NCBI RefSeq assembly: GCF_025685395.1
Contig: NZ_JAGSYA010000003.1
Location: forward strand, 372,001 to 436,000
DNA from: Terriglobus tenax
GTDB taxonomy: Bacteria > Acidobacteriota > Terriglobia > Terriglobales > Acidobacteriaceae
Reading direction: 5' to 3'
DNA: 64,000 nt
Positions 43,167 to 51,736 of this stretch are shown one piece after another (within the stretch, counting starts at the first letter, position 1; every line of letters starts with the position of its first letter). The translations under genes and the position numbers were made by a program. Below the pieces are notes generated by a model. It was not told where the DNA came from. It made no database searches and saw only the letters and a list, made by a program, of their open reading frames with translations.

Positions 43167-43302
43167 TGCGGGATGCTACTGGCATTCTATGCGGAATTGA
43201 ATAGGATGGAACTCCGGCTGTTTCCGCCCGAGGAATAAGCGTCGATGCATCAGTAGCTTGCATCCAAAGCCCAGCGACGATACTATACGCGCGATTACCA
43301 AA

Positions 43303-45204
43303 ATGACTTCTTCCACTCCGACCCTCGCCCTGCAATCGTTGCGTTCGCGCCTTGGCCGTGTCTGCGTCGCTCTGCAGGGTGCAAGCCCGGCCGAGCTTTT
43401 TGAAAAGGCCGAGGCCGCGGTTCCCGAGCATACGTTTCTTGAGTTCCGCCTGGATTCGCTGCCGAATCCGGCGGCCGCCCTGCCGCGCCTGAAGGCATTT
43501 CTTGAGTCAAACCCGATTGTGACGGCGATTACCACCTGCCGCCGCAAGCCGAATGGCGGAGGGTTTACCGGCAACCTGGCGGCGGAACTGGAGATCCTGA
43601 CCAAGGCTGCGGCCGCTGGCAGCCAGTTGATCGACCTGGAGATTGAGTCGGCCGAGGTGATGAAGCCGGCCGACCTGGAAAAGCTGCGTGCCGCCGGTGC
43701 GGCGCTGATTGTCAGCTATCACGACTTTGAGAAGACCGGGGACCTGGACGCCGTTTATACGCGCATGCTGAAGTTCCAGCCGGACTTCTATAAGGTGGTG
43801 CCGACTGCGCAGTCTCTGTCGGACAACCTGAAGCTGTTTGCCTTCCTGGAGAAGTATGGGGAGGCGGGCAATGTGGCTGGCATGTCGATGGGTGAGTTCG
43901 GCGTGGTTTCGCGGGTGCTGGGGCCACGGTATGGCTCGGTCTTTACCTTTGCATCTGCCAGCACGGAAGACGCCACGGCTCCGGGACAGATTGCTGCTCG
44001 CACCATGGTGGAGACCTACCGGATTGACCAGATTGGGCCGGGAACGAAGGTGTATGGCGTGGCGGGGAACCCGGTGCGGTCCTCCATGTCGCCGATGATG
44101 CTGAACACGGCCTTCCGGCGCGAGACGGTGAATTCCGTGTACCTGGCTCTGCAGACCTCGAAGCTGAGCGACCTGCTGAAGGTGCTGCAGGCGGTGCCGA
44201 TCAGCGGGCTTTCCGTGACCATGCCGCTGAAGCAGGAGATTCTGTCGCACCTGGAGCGGACCGATCCGCTTTCGGCCAAGATTGGCGCGGTGAACACGAT
44301 TGTGCGCGGCCAGGATGGCAAGCTCTACGGCTTCAATACGGACGTGGGCGGCATTCTTGGGCCGATTGAGCGGCGTCGTCCGGTGAAGGGGGCGAAGGTG
44401 CTGGTGCTGGGCGCAGGCGGGGCGGCGCGGGCGGCGGTTTTCGGGCTGAAGGACAAGGGTGCGGATGTGACGCTCTACAACCGCACGCCGGAGACAGCGC
44501 AGAAGCTGGCCAAGCAGGCCGGAGCGAAGGTGATCAAGCGGGAGCAGATTGCGAAGACGCAGTTTGACCTGATCATCAACTCGACCCCTGCGGGGATGAA
44601 GGGCGGCAAGCTGACCCACGTCCTGGAGCCGGAAGAGATCAATGCCGGGCTGGTCTTTGACCTGGTCTACAACCCGATTGAGACCCCGCTGCTGCGGATG
44701 GCGCGGGCCAAGGGGATTCCGGTGATTACCGGGGTGGAAATGTTTGTTCACCAGGGAGCGCGGCAGTTCGAGATCTGGACGGGCAAGCCTGCTCCGGAGG
44801 ACGAGATGCTGCGCGTGGTGGTGCATGCGCTGCGGCAACAGGCGGAGGGCGGCACACCGGCTGCGGTCGTCGAGACAAAGCGGGTTGCGACGGCGAAGGA
44901 AGAGACGCCTTCCCCGGAGAAGCCCGTGGTGAAGGCGGAGGCGCCGAAGAAGGTGGCTCCTGCACCTGTTCCAGCAAAGAAAGCAGTGCCGGTGGAAGTG
45001 AAGAAAGCCCCGGCCCTGGTGAAGAAGCCGGTGGTGAAGGCTCCTGCGAAGGTGGTGGCCAAGAAGTCTGCCCCTGCTAAGGCAGCGAAGAAGTCGGTCC
45101 CCGTAAAGCTGGCCAAGAAGGCTGTCGTGAAGAAAGCTGCTCCGGCTGCGGTGAAGAAGACAGTTACGAAGCCCGTGGCGAAGAAAGCTGTTCGTAAGAA
45201 GTAG
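43303..45204 (+). CDS. aroDE: Fused 3-dehydroquinate dehydratase / shikimate dehydrogenase with basic tail
   Basis: A 633-residue bifunctional enzyme of the shikimate pathway. The type I dehydroquinase part (about 1-230) has the Schiff-base Lys in DFYKVVPTAQSLSDN and catalytic His in IVSYHDFEKTGDLDA. The shikimate dehydrogenase part (about 250-520) has GVAGNPVRSSMSPMMLNTAF, ISGLSVTMPLKQEI (catalytic Lys), GAVNTIVRG, YGFNTDVGG and the NADP-binding VLVLGAGGAARAAVFGLKDK. From about residue 525 a tail of about 105 residues is almost only Lys, Ala, Pro, Val and Glu (KKVAPAPVPAKKAVPVEVKK), like histone H1. The ATG at 43303 is preferred over a TTG at 43258. It likely stands alone. Confidence 0.9.
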   Translation: MTSSTPTLALQSLRSRLGRVCVALQGASPAELFEKAEAAVPEHTFLEFRLDSLPNPAAALPRLKAFLESNPIVTAITTCRRKPNGGGFTGNLAAELEILTKAAAAGSQLIDLEIESAEVMKPADLEKLRAAGAALIVSYHDFEKTGDLDAVYTRMLKFQPDFYKVVPTAQSLSDNLKLFAFLEKYGEAGNVAGMSMGEFGVVSRVLGPRYGSVFTFASASTEDATAPGQIAARTMVETYRIDQIGPGTKVYGVAGNPVRSSMSPMMLNTAFRRETVNSVYLALQTSKLSDLLKVLQAVPISGLSVTMPLKQEILSHLERTDPLSAKIGAVNTIVRGQDGKLYGFNTDVGGILGPIERRRPVKGAKVLVLGAGGAARAAVFGLKDKGADVTLYNRTPETAQKLAKQAGAKVIKREQIAKTQFDLIINSTPAGMKGGKLTHVLEPEEINAGLVFDLVYNPIETPLLRMARAKGIPVITGVEMFVHQGARQFEIWTGKPAPEDEMLRVVVHALRQQAEGGTPAAVVETKRVATAKEETPSPEKPVVKAEAPKKVAPAPVPAKKAVPVEVKKAPALVKKPVVKAPAKVVAKKSAPAKAAKKSVPVKLAKKAVVKKAAPAAVKKTVTKPVAKKAVRKK

Positions 45205-45427
45205 CTTTGTACTTCAGCGGCTGAAGCCGTGCCGTGACGAAGACGGTTTTCCTTGTCTCTATCTTGAGCCGATGCTGTTTTGTTAAAAACCCAGGGCTGA
45301 AGCCCTTATCATGGGCGTTCGTTTTCAGTGGTGAAGGCCGCTGCGTAATCGGGTTTGAGAGTTGAAGCTCTCAAAAGAACTTTAGTGTGAGCCAGGGAAG
45401 AGCTTTCTCTTCCGCAGGAAGATGGAT
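45205..45427. repeat. Mosaic intergenic repeat region
   Basis: Carries fragments of the dispersed repeats (CAGCGGCTGAAGCCGTGCCG, CAGGGCTGAAGCCCTTATCA) and a short hairpin GAGAG-TTGAAG-CTCTC near 45358. No gene is seen before the alpha-galactosidase start. Confidence 0.5.
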
Positions 45428-46780
45428 ATGCGGGTAGGCCGGAGTTGGAAAGCGTTGGTTGCGGGATACCTGATGGCATTGACTGCAGGTGTGTGTGCCG
45501 GGCAGAAGCTGGCGGATAAGCCTGCGATGGGCTGGAATAGCTGGGACTCGTATGGGTTGACCATCACCGAGCAGCAGTTCCGGGACAACGTGGTGGTGCT
45601 GGACCAGAAGCTGAAGCCGCTGGGCTGGAACTACGCCGTGATTGATGAGGGCTGGTTTCTGCGCAATCCTCTGGACCGGCCGCACCCGGAAAAGCTGGAG
45701 TACGAGATTGACGCTTTTGGACGGTATATCCCCGTTCCGGCGCGCTTTCCTTCCGCATTGCGCGAGGACAGCAATACCGGTTTTGCGGAGCTTGGGCGCT
45801 GGGTGCATGCACGCGGACTGAAGTTCGGTATCCATATTGTGCGCGGCATTCCTAGGGAGAGCGTGAAGCGGAACCTGCCCATTGAGGGGTCAAAGTTCAC
45901 AGCGGAGGATGCAGCCGATACGACGGATGCCTGCCCATGGGATCCGACGAACTGGGGGATCAAGGCCAATGCGGCCGGGCAGGCCTGGTATGACGCTCTG
46001 CTGCGGCAGTATGCGGGGTGGGGCGTCGACTTTCTGAAGGTGGATTGCATTGCGGAGAATCCGTACAAGGTCAGCGAGATCCGGCAGATCAAGCTGGCGA
46101 TCGAGCGCAGCGGACGGCCGATGGTGCTGAGCCTGTCACCGGGGCCGACGAACCTGTCGCATGCGGCGGAGGTGGGTTCGCTGGCGCAGATGTGGCGTAT
46201 CTCCAATGACATTTGGGATGTGTGGAAGGGCACGGCGAAGTTTCCGCGCACCGTGTATGACCAGTTTGACCTGCTGGCGGCATGGGCCGGGTATGCAAAG
46301 CCGGGCAACTGGCCGGATGTGGATATGCTGCCGGTGGGTGAGCTGAGTCCGAAACCGGATGTTGGACCAGGGGCGAGGAAGTCCCGGCTGACGCAGACAG
46401 AACAGCGGACGATGATGACGCTGTGGGCTGTGGCGCGGAGCCCGCTGATTCTGGGAGCGAACCTGACGCTGCTGGATGAGCCGACGATGCGGCTGATCGG
46501 GGATCGTGACCTGATCCGGATTGACCAGACTGCGCTTGCGAGCCGCGAGGTGTTGCATGAGGGCGATCTACGTGTGTGGCGGGCGGATTTGCCGGGCAAG
46601 GAGTACGCGATTGCCGTGTTCAACACGGGCGACGAGCCGCTGGCTGTGAAGAAGGAACTTTCCGTGCTGGGGCTTGCCGGGCGCTACTCCGCCCGCAGGG
46701 CTGGCGGGAAGGGCATTGCGTCGCAGGTGGTTGAGGAGACCGTGGCACCGCACGGCAGCGCGTTGTTCTTCGCTAAGTAG
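45428..46780 (+). CDS. Alpha-galactosidase, GH27
   Basis: A 450-residue exported GH27 enzyme that removes terminal alpha-galactosyl residues. The signal peptide is AGYLMALTAGVCAGQ. MGWNSWDSYGL is the family N-terminal signature; WGVDFLKVDCIAEN carries the nucleophile Asp and MWRISNDIWDVWK the acid/base Asp. A C-terminal beta-sandwich closes the protein. The ATG at 45428 lies 8 bases from AGGAAG; one at 45422 is too close to it. No other sugar gene is adjacent; galE at 3.3 kb is distant. Confidence 0.9.
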   Translation: MRVGRSWKALVAGYLMALTAGVCAGQKLADKPAMGWNSWDSYGLTITEQQFRDNVVVLDQKLKPLGWNYAVIDEGWFLRNPLDRPHPEKLEYEIDAFGRYIPVPARFPSALREDSNTGFAELGRWVHARGLKFGIHIVRGIPRESVKRNLPIEGSKFTAEDAADTTDACPWDPTNWGIKANAAGQAWYDALLRQYAGWGVDFLKVDCIAENPYKVSEIRQIKLAIERSGRPMVLSLSPGPTNLSHAAEVGSLAQMWRISNDIWDVWKGTAKFPRTVYDQFDLLAAWAGYAKPGNWPDVDMLPVGELSPKPDVGPGARKSRLTQTEQRTMMTLWAVARSPLILGANLTLLDEPTMRLIGDRDLIRIDQTALASREVLHEGDLRVWRADLPGKEYAIAVFNTGDEPLAVKKELSVLGLAGRYSARRAGGKGIASQVVEETVAPHGSALFFAK

Positions 46781-47405
46781 CGACGCAGGTCTGCAGATAG
46801 GCGTGGATGAGGGCGAGCAGCTCTTCGCGCAGGGGTGCGAGTTCGCGTTCCGGGGACTTGGCTTCGAGCAGGCGGCGGGAGATGCCGTTGAACGCGGAGA
46901 GAATGACGGTGGCGATCAACTGGGGCTCCTTGGTGAGTTTTTCGGGCGCGGTGGCGAAGAGCTCGGCGGCTTTTTGAATGCCGCGCAGGCCTGCCTGCTT
47001 GGCGATGGTCATGCCATCGATGTCGGAGCTGACAGCGTAGAGCGCGGCACTCTCTTTCACGTTGTGCATCTTGGCTTTCAGGTAAGCGGTGGTGAGAGAT
47101 GAGCCCATCTCAAAGATGCTGTGTCCGCGCAGTGTACGGGAAGTTTCGTCGATGGAACCGCTGACGGTGGCCATGTGGCGCTTGAGCGCGGCCTGTAGAA
47201 GCGAGCTCTTGTTGGGAAAGTACTGGTAGAGCGTGCCGACGGAGACTCCGGCGCGGTGGGCGACCAGGGTGGTGGTCAGCTTCTCTTTGCCGACGGAGAC
47301 CAGAACCTGAATGGCGGCCTCAAGAATGGCGTCGACTGTGACGGTGGAACGCGTCTGAAGGGGCGTCTTTCGCGGGGCTAACGTAGGTGCGGCGGCGCGG
47401 GGCAA
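46773..47405 (-). CDS. TetR-family transcriptional regulator
   Basis: A 210-residue TetR protein: RSTVTVDAILEAAIQVLVSV, then EKLTTTLVAHRAGVSVGTLY, then QYFPNKSSLLQAALKRHM is the DNA-binding part. The start is a TTG at 47405 with GGAG 9 bases upstream. It is divergent from an aldo/keto reductase and a TGAAGG-TT-CCTTCA palindrome lies in the 66-base gap, so it probably controls that gene and itself. Its C-terminus overlaps that of the galactosidase gene by 8 bases. Confidence 0.85.
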   Translation of the reverse strand: MPRAAAPTLAPRKTPLQTRSTVTVDAILEAAIQVLVSVGKEKLTTTLVAHRAGVSVGTLYQYFPNKSSLLQAALKRHMATVSGSIDETSRTLRGHSIFEMGSSLTTAYLKAKMHNVKESAALYAVSSDIDGMTIAKQAGLRGIQKAAELFATAPEKLTKEPQLIATVILSAFNGISRRLLEAKSPERELAPLREELLALIHAYLQTCVAT

Positions 47406-47421
47406 ATGCGAACTCCAAAGC

Positions 47422-47435
47422 TGAAGGTTCCTTCA
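47422..47435. promoter_or_regulatory. Palindrome in the TetR/aldo-keto reductase gap
   Basis: TGAAGG-TT-CCTTCA is a perfect 6-base palindrome with a 2-base centre, placed midway between the two divergent starts; a likely TetR operator. Confidence 0.6.
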
Positions 47436-47471
47436 TCTAAACACATGTTGCAAAGGATGAAGGAGAGCGAG

Positions 47472-48332
47472 ATGGCAAAGAGCTTTACGTTACCGGGTAC
47501 GGAGATTCGATTGAACCGCATGGGCTATGGCGCCATGCAACTGGCAGGGCCGCATGTCTTTGGGCCTCCGAAGGACCGTGCGGGAGCGGTGGCGGTGCTG
47601 CGGGCGGCGGTGGAGGCGGGAGTGAATCACATCGACACCAGCGACTTCTACGGGCCGCATGTGGTGAACCAGATCCTGCGCGAGGCTCTGCATCCGTATG
47701 ACGGGCTGACGATTGTGACCAAGGTGGGCGGACGTCGGGGTGAGGACGCCTCGTGGCTGCCGGCGCAGGAGCCGGCGGAACTGGTATCTGCGGTGCATGA
47801 CAACCTGCGCAACCTGGGTGTGGATGTGTTGGATGTGGTGAACCTGCGGGTGTGGGGCGGGGTGCAGTTCCCGACGGAGGGATCCATTGCCGAGCGGTTT
47901 ACGGCGCTGGCGGAGCTGCAGCAGAAGGGGCTGATCAGGCACCTGGGGCTGAGTAATGTGACGGCGACGCAGGTGGAGGAGGCGCTGACGATTGCCCCCG
48001 TGGTGACGGTGCAGAACGAGTACAACCTGGCCAAGCGCGGAGACGATGCGCTGATCGATCTGCTGGAGGAGAAGGGCATTGCGTATGTGCCGTTCTTCCC
48101 GCTGGGCGGGTTCTCGCCGTTGCAGTCGGAGACGTTGTCCGATGTTGCGGCGCGGCTGGGTAGGACACCGATGCAGGTGGCGCTGGCGTGGCTGCTGCAC
48201 CGGTCGCCGAATGTGCTGCTGATTCCGGGGACGAAGTCGGTGGAGCACCTGCGGGAGAACGTGGCTGCGGCGAAGCTGGAGCTGGCTGCCGATGTACTGG
48301 CGGAGCTGGATGGGATTGGGGCTTCGGTGTAG
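47472..48332 (+). CDS. Aldo/keto reductase
   Basis: A 286-residue NADPH-dependent reductase of the AKR superfamily. HIDTSDFYGPHVVNQIL carries the catalytic Asp and Tyr, DGLTIVTKVGGRRGEDA the catalytic Lys, and VLLIPGTKSVEHLRENVAA the C-terminal cofactor-binding signature. The active-site His of many AKRs is replaced by Asn in DVVNLR, as in the YdbC-like branch. The ATG at 47472 has AAGGAGAG upstream. It is divergent from a TetR gene, so aldehydes or related metabolites may be inducers and substrates. Confidence 0.88.
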   Translation: MAKSFTLPGTEIRLNRMGYGAMQLAGPHVFGPPKDRAGAVAVLRAAVEAGVNHIDTSDFYGPHVVNQILREALHPYDGLTIVTKVGGRRGEDASWLPAQEPAELVSAVHDNLRNLGVDVLDVVNLRVWGGVQFPTEGSIAERFTALAELQQKGLIRHLGLSNVTATQVEEALTIAPVVTVQNEYNLAKRGDDALIDLLEEKGIAYVPFFPLGGFSPLQSETLSDVAARLGRTPMQVALAWLLHRSPNVLLIPGTKSVEHLRENVAAAKLELAADVLAELDGIGASV

Positions 48333-48520
48333 GTTCTAGGGGAAGCGGTGACGCCGGCCATTGAGGCCGGCGTTCTTGTTTTCTAAGTGGTTTTTTTCAG
48401 GAGATTGAAGGCCCCTGCTCCCTCCGGGGTCACGCATCGCGCGATGGCCCAAGTCCGTTTTGCGGGACGTGGAGCACCCGGATTCATGTTGCGGAGGCGA
48501 GAAGCAGATCCTTTCAGGAT
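48333..48520. repeat. Mosaic intergenic repeat at the island edge
   Basis: Contains an inverted copy of the hairpin, CGCCGGCC-ATTGA-GGCCGGCG (48352-48372), followed by TTCTTGTTTTCT that could terminate the reductase gene, and a GAAGCAGATCCTTTCAGGATG fragment of the dispersed repeat reading in the opposite sense. Confidence 0.6.
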
Positions 48521-48838
48521 GAGAAGTACCTGCTCACAAAGGAGGCGCGAGCACAGCATGGAGAGATCAGCGCGACCTATTGCTTCCGGCACACCTATGC
48601 CACGCTGCGGTTGCAGGAAGGTGTGGACGTGTACTTTCTAGCAGAGCAGACGGGGACTTCGGTGCAGATGATCGAGAGCCACTATGGGCATGTGAACACG
48701 ATCAAGCACGCGGACCGCGTGCTGCAGGGGATGACAGGCTGGGAGCCGCAGGTGCAGAACGATACTAAGGCCAAAGCATCGAAGGCCGCTGAGACTCACG
48801 ACAAAGCGAAGAGAGGTCAGCGCCACAGGCCGCGCTGA
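48521..48838 (+). pseudogene. Tyrosine recombinase, C-terminal remnant
   Basis: About 100 codons of a tyrosine recombinase end here. ATYCFRHTYATLRLQEGVDV carries the Arg of the catalytic RHxxY/H element and EQTGTSVQMIESHYGHVNTI the catalytic Tyr (SHYGHV). No catalytic domain precedes it: the upstream sequence is an intergenic repeat, so the N-terminal part is lost. The C-terminus is basic (AKASKAAETHDKAKRGQRHR). This is a decayed integrase at the left edge of the fibre/Rhs island. No tRNA lies beside it. Confidence 0.75.
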
Positions 48839-49228
48839 CCGTGAACTCCCGAAGCCGTTCGTTGCCGGAGCCGCTGGCGGAGGCTGGCGCAGGGAGGTTG
48901 GTTTTCCGCGTGCCCCGCTGGGGCGTTCTTTAGCGGAATGTGTTTGCGCACGAGGCCGCCGCTGGCGGCTGTTCTTCGTGTTCCCATATAGCGTTCTTTA
49001 GACTGCGCTCAGTTGAGCGCTCATCGTTGTTTCTTCTTGACGAGAGTATCTGTAGCCGCGAGACTTTTGACATTGCTAAAAATTCAGCGGCTTCAGACCG
49101 CAACATACTATTTCCCTTCCCAGGTCATCGCCTTGGGTGTCTCGCCATGTGTCTTTGGCGGCGCCCAATAACAAGAATTCATTCGGGGTGCGCGAAGGCG
49201 TGCAGATCTATAGCCAAGCGATCGAGAG
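48839..49228. other. Gap before the fibre array
   Basis: A 390-base gap. GCGTTCTTTAG occurs twice (about 48928 and 48991). The text becomes AT-richer towards the right. No gene or RNA is recognised; the promoter of the fibre array probably lies here. Confidence 0.4.
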
Positions 49229-50272
49229 ATGAGGAAGAACATGCGGAGATTTGGGGTCTATGTAGCTGGAATCGTATGGATGGTGGGCGCGAGTGCTCAT
49301 GCTCAGGTCAGTGGAAGTGGAACGACGAATGTGGTTCCGAAGTTCACCAGCGGATCGCAGATTGGGGATTCCGCAATCACTGAATCCAATGGCAATGTGG
49401 GGATTGGGACAGCCATCCCTTCCTCTCGACTGAGCATTCTTGCTGGCACGCTGGGCGACACATTGGGCAGCACGGTGCCTTTGGTGGACTTCCATAACTA
49501 CAATCCCCACCACAACAGCGTTAGCCTTTCACAAATTAGAACATCCAGTGTTACCGGCTGGCCGGATGGCTACTTATGGCAGACCGCAACGACGCGTTTC
49601 CAGGTGAGCACCGACGTGACGCCTCAGGGATACATGGACTTTAATCCGGCCGGAGGAAGCTACGGGTTGGCTTTCGGATCGGGAGCCGCTGAGTTTCTGC
49701 GATTAGACGGGAGTGGGAATGTCGGTGTAGGGACAACGTCTCCCACAACGAAGTTCGAAGTGAATGGAAACGTAAAATTGACCGCTGGCAGCGGAGCATC
49801 GATTACTTTTCCGGACAACTCGATCCAATCAACAGCCTGGAATGGAACGACCTGTGGTGGTGATTACGCCGAGTCAGTCGATGTAGAAGGCGGTAGCCAG
49901 ACATATGAACCAGGCGATGTGCTCATCATCGATAAGAAGATTCGTGGACACTTTTCTCGTTCTAGCGAAGCGTATTCCCGGCGAGTAGCAGGGATTTATT
50001 CAACGAAGCCAGGGCTCGTTGGTCGACGCCAATCGACACCGAAAGATTCGGAGAGCGAAGTGCCCATGGCCATGATGGGAATTGTGCCGGTAAAGGTCAG
50101 TGCAGAAAACGGGCCAATTGAATCGGGTGATCTGCTTGTGGCCTCTTCCACGCCGGGGTATGCGATGAAAGGAACGGAGCCCTCAAAGATGATGGGCGCA
50201 GTCATCGGCAAGGCAATGGATTCATTCGCGTCCGGTACCGGCGTCATCGAAGTCTTGGTATCGCTTCAATAA
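49229..50272 (+). CDS. Fibre-like surface protein, paralogue 1
   Basis: A 347-residue exported protein (signal MRRFGVYVAGIVWMVGASAH, cleavage near HAQ). The N-terminal half has short Gly-rich repeats (SNGNVGIGTAIPSSRLSIL, GSGNVGVGTTSPTTKFEVNG) like those of phage tail-fibre and trimeric beta-prism proteins. The C-terminal about 150 residues form the conserved domain shared by all five array genes (WNGTTCGGDYAESVDVEGGS, YEPGDVLIIDKK, STKPGLVGRRQ, VPMAMMGIVPVKV, GYAMKGTEPSKMMGAVIGKA). First gene of the array. Probably a secreted or surface fibre; no enzyme motif. Confidence 0.7.
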   Translation: MRKNMRRFGVYVAGIVWMVGASAHAQVSGSGTTNVVPKFTSGSQIGDSAITESNGNVGIGTAIPSSRLSILAGTLGDTLGSTVPLVDFHNYNPHHNSVSLSQIRTSSVTGWPDGYLWQTATTRFQVSTDVTPQGYMDFNPAGGSYGLAFGSGAAEFLRLDGSGNVGVGTTSPTTKFEVNGNVKLTAGSGASITFPDNSIQSTAWNGTTCGGDYAESVDVEGGSQTYEPGDVLIIDKKIRGHFSRSSEAYSRRVAGIYSTKPGLVGRRQSTPKDSESEVPMAMMGIVPVKVSAENGPIESGDLLVASSTPGYAMKGTEPSKMMGAVIGKAMDSFASGTGVIEVLVSLQ

Positions 50273-50297
50273 AACCAGCCATAACTGAGGAGAAGAG

Positions 50298-51467
50298 ATG
50301 CATAAGTTTTTTGCTGGAGTAAGTTTCGGCGTCGCAATATTGCTTTGCCAAGCGGGTGCCCAGGTCAGTGGCAGTGGAACAACCGATAGAGTGTCGAAGT
50401 TCACCAGTGGATCGCAGATTGGGGATTCCGCAATCACTGAATCCAATGGCAATGTGGGGATTGGGACAACGAGTCCCAGCGATCGCTTTGCCATCCACGG
50501 TACAACTTCTGGACAGCCGGGGATCTTGCTTTTCGGAGATTATGGGAACTATACGCCCGCGATTCGACTCTACGAGTGGTCCGGCTCTGCAGCTAACTAT
50601 CATGCATGGCGGAGCATGGTCGATAACGACGGAGCTTATAACGTCGCATACGCATTGACGCCGAACGGAATAGGCGGAGCGGAAGATTATGCTCCTCGAC
50701 TCAAGATCCTTCGTGATGGCAATGTTGGTATAGGAACTTTGACTCCGGAAACACGCCTGACAGTGGCTACGCCTGGTGGCTCAACTCCATTCGGAGCGAT
50801 GAGCGTGGATGTGACGACGTTTTCGTCGGCTTCGAATGCGAGCGCGAGCTACTTCTTCCAGGTGCGCGATATCGGAGGCGGTAGTACGCCCTTCTACATT
50901 CGAGGAGACGGAAATACAGGTATTGGGACGGCGTCTCCGGGTGAGCGTTTGGATGTTGTCGGTAATATCCGAATGAACGGAACCGGAGCACACCTGATCT
51001 TTCCAGATGGCCAAACGCAATCCGTCCCATGGAACGGAACGACGTGCGGTGGCGATTATGCCGAGTCAGTTGATGTAGCGGGAGACCGTAACGCGTATGA
51101 GCCGGGGGATGTGTTGGTGCTTGCTGCGTCTGGAACGGAAGATGTAGAGAAGTCGCAGGAACCCTATTCCTCATCGGTCGCTGGCATTTATTCCACCAAG
51201 CCCGGCCTGACAGGCAGAAGACAGAGTGACTCTCCCAAAGCTGGACCGACAGAGGTTCCGATGGCGATGGTTGGCATCGTGCCAACGAAAGTAACCGCCG
51301 AGAATGGTCCCATCAAGCGCGGCGACCTGCTGGTGACCTCGTCCAAGATGGGCTATGCGATGAAGGGCACGGACCGCAGCCGGATGCTGGGTGCGGTTGT
51401 TGGCAAAGCGATGGGAAGTCTGGAACAAGGCTCCGGGGTGATTGAAGTGCTGGTCACACTGCAGTAA
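50298..51467 (+). CDS. Fibre-like surface protein, paralogue 2
   Basis: A 389-residue exported protein (signal MHKFFAGVSFGVAILLCQAG). It begins almost identically to paralogue 1 after the signal (VSGSGTTDRVSKFTSGSQIG, DSAITESNGNVGIGTTSPSD), then has its own middle (RLYEWSGSAANYHAWRSMVD, PRLKILRDGNVGIGTLTPET, GDGNTGIGTASPGERLDVVG). The conserved C-terminal domain has WNGTTCGGDYAESVDVAGDR and ends GVIEVLVTLQ. It starts 25 bases after paralogue 1, with GAGGAGAAGAG before the ATG. Confidence 0.7.
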   Translation: MHKFFAGVSFGVAILLCQAGAQVSGSGTTDRVSKFTSGSQIGDSAITESNGNVGIGTTSPSDRFAIHGTTSGQPGILLFGDYGNYTPAIRLYEWSGSAANYHAWRSMVDNDGAYNVAYALTPNGIGGAEDYAPRLKILRDGNVGIGTLTPETRLTVATPGGSTPFGAMSVDVTTFSSASNASASYFFQVRDIGGGSTPFYIRGDGNTGIGTASPGERLDVVGNIRMNGTGAHLIFPDGQTQSVPWNGTTCGGDYAESVDVAGDRNAYEPGDVLVLAASGTEDVEKSQEPYSSSVAGIYSTKPGLTGRRQSDSPKAGPTEVPMAMVGIVPTKVTAENGPIKRGDLLVTSSKMGYAMKGTDRSRMLGAVVGKAMGSLEQGSGVIEVLVTLQ

Positions 51468-51736
51468 TGGACAGGCCTTAATGCATTTCAGAGCCGTGCT
51501 CTGCGGAGCGGTGTGCCTGGAGTAAGGCATATCGCTCCGTAAATTCATTAGCAAAATAGTTAACTTTTTCCGCTCCAAAGGATGAAGACCTTCGTGCCTT
51601 GCTTCTGTCTGCAACCAGACGGTAGCGTCTTTCTATTCCACAAGTGATCAGGGAAGCATAAACGCTCCTGCAAGAGCGTGGGGAACTTTTGCGCCCTTTT
51701 GAAGTAGTGCCTGCAGCCAGATAAGGGAGGCTCTTT
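51468..51736. other. Gap between fibre paralogues 2 and 3
   Basis: A 269-base gap with no gene recognised. It is longer than the other gaps in the array (5-33 bases) and may carry a separate promoter for paralogues 3-5. GGGAGG lies before the GTG of paralogue 3. Confidence 0.4.

Noticed and set aside
43258-43302. A TTG start for aroDE
   Set aside because: The 15 extra residues are not family-like; the ATG at 43303 precedes the conserved barrel directly.
48387-48641. An 84-residue frame beside the integrase remnant
   Set aside because: It is in a different frame from the recombinase motifs, starts inside the dispersed repeat and has no family resemblance.
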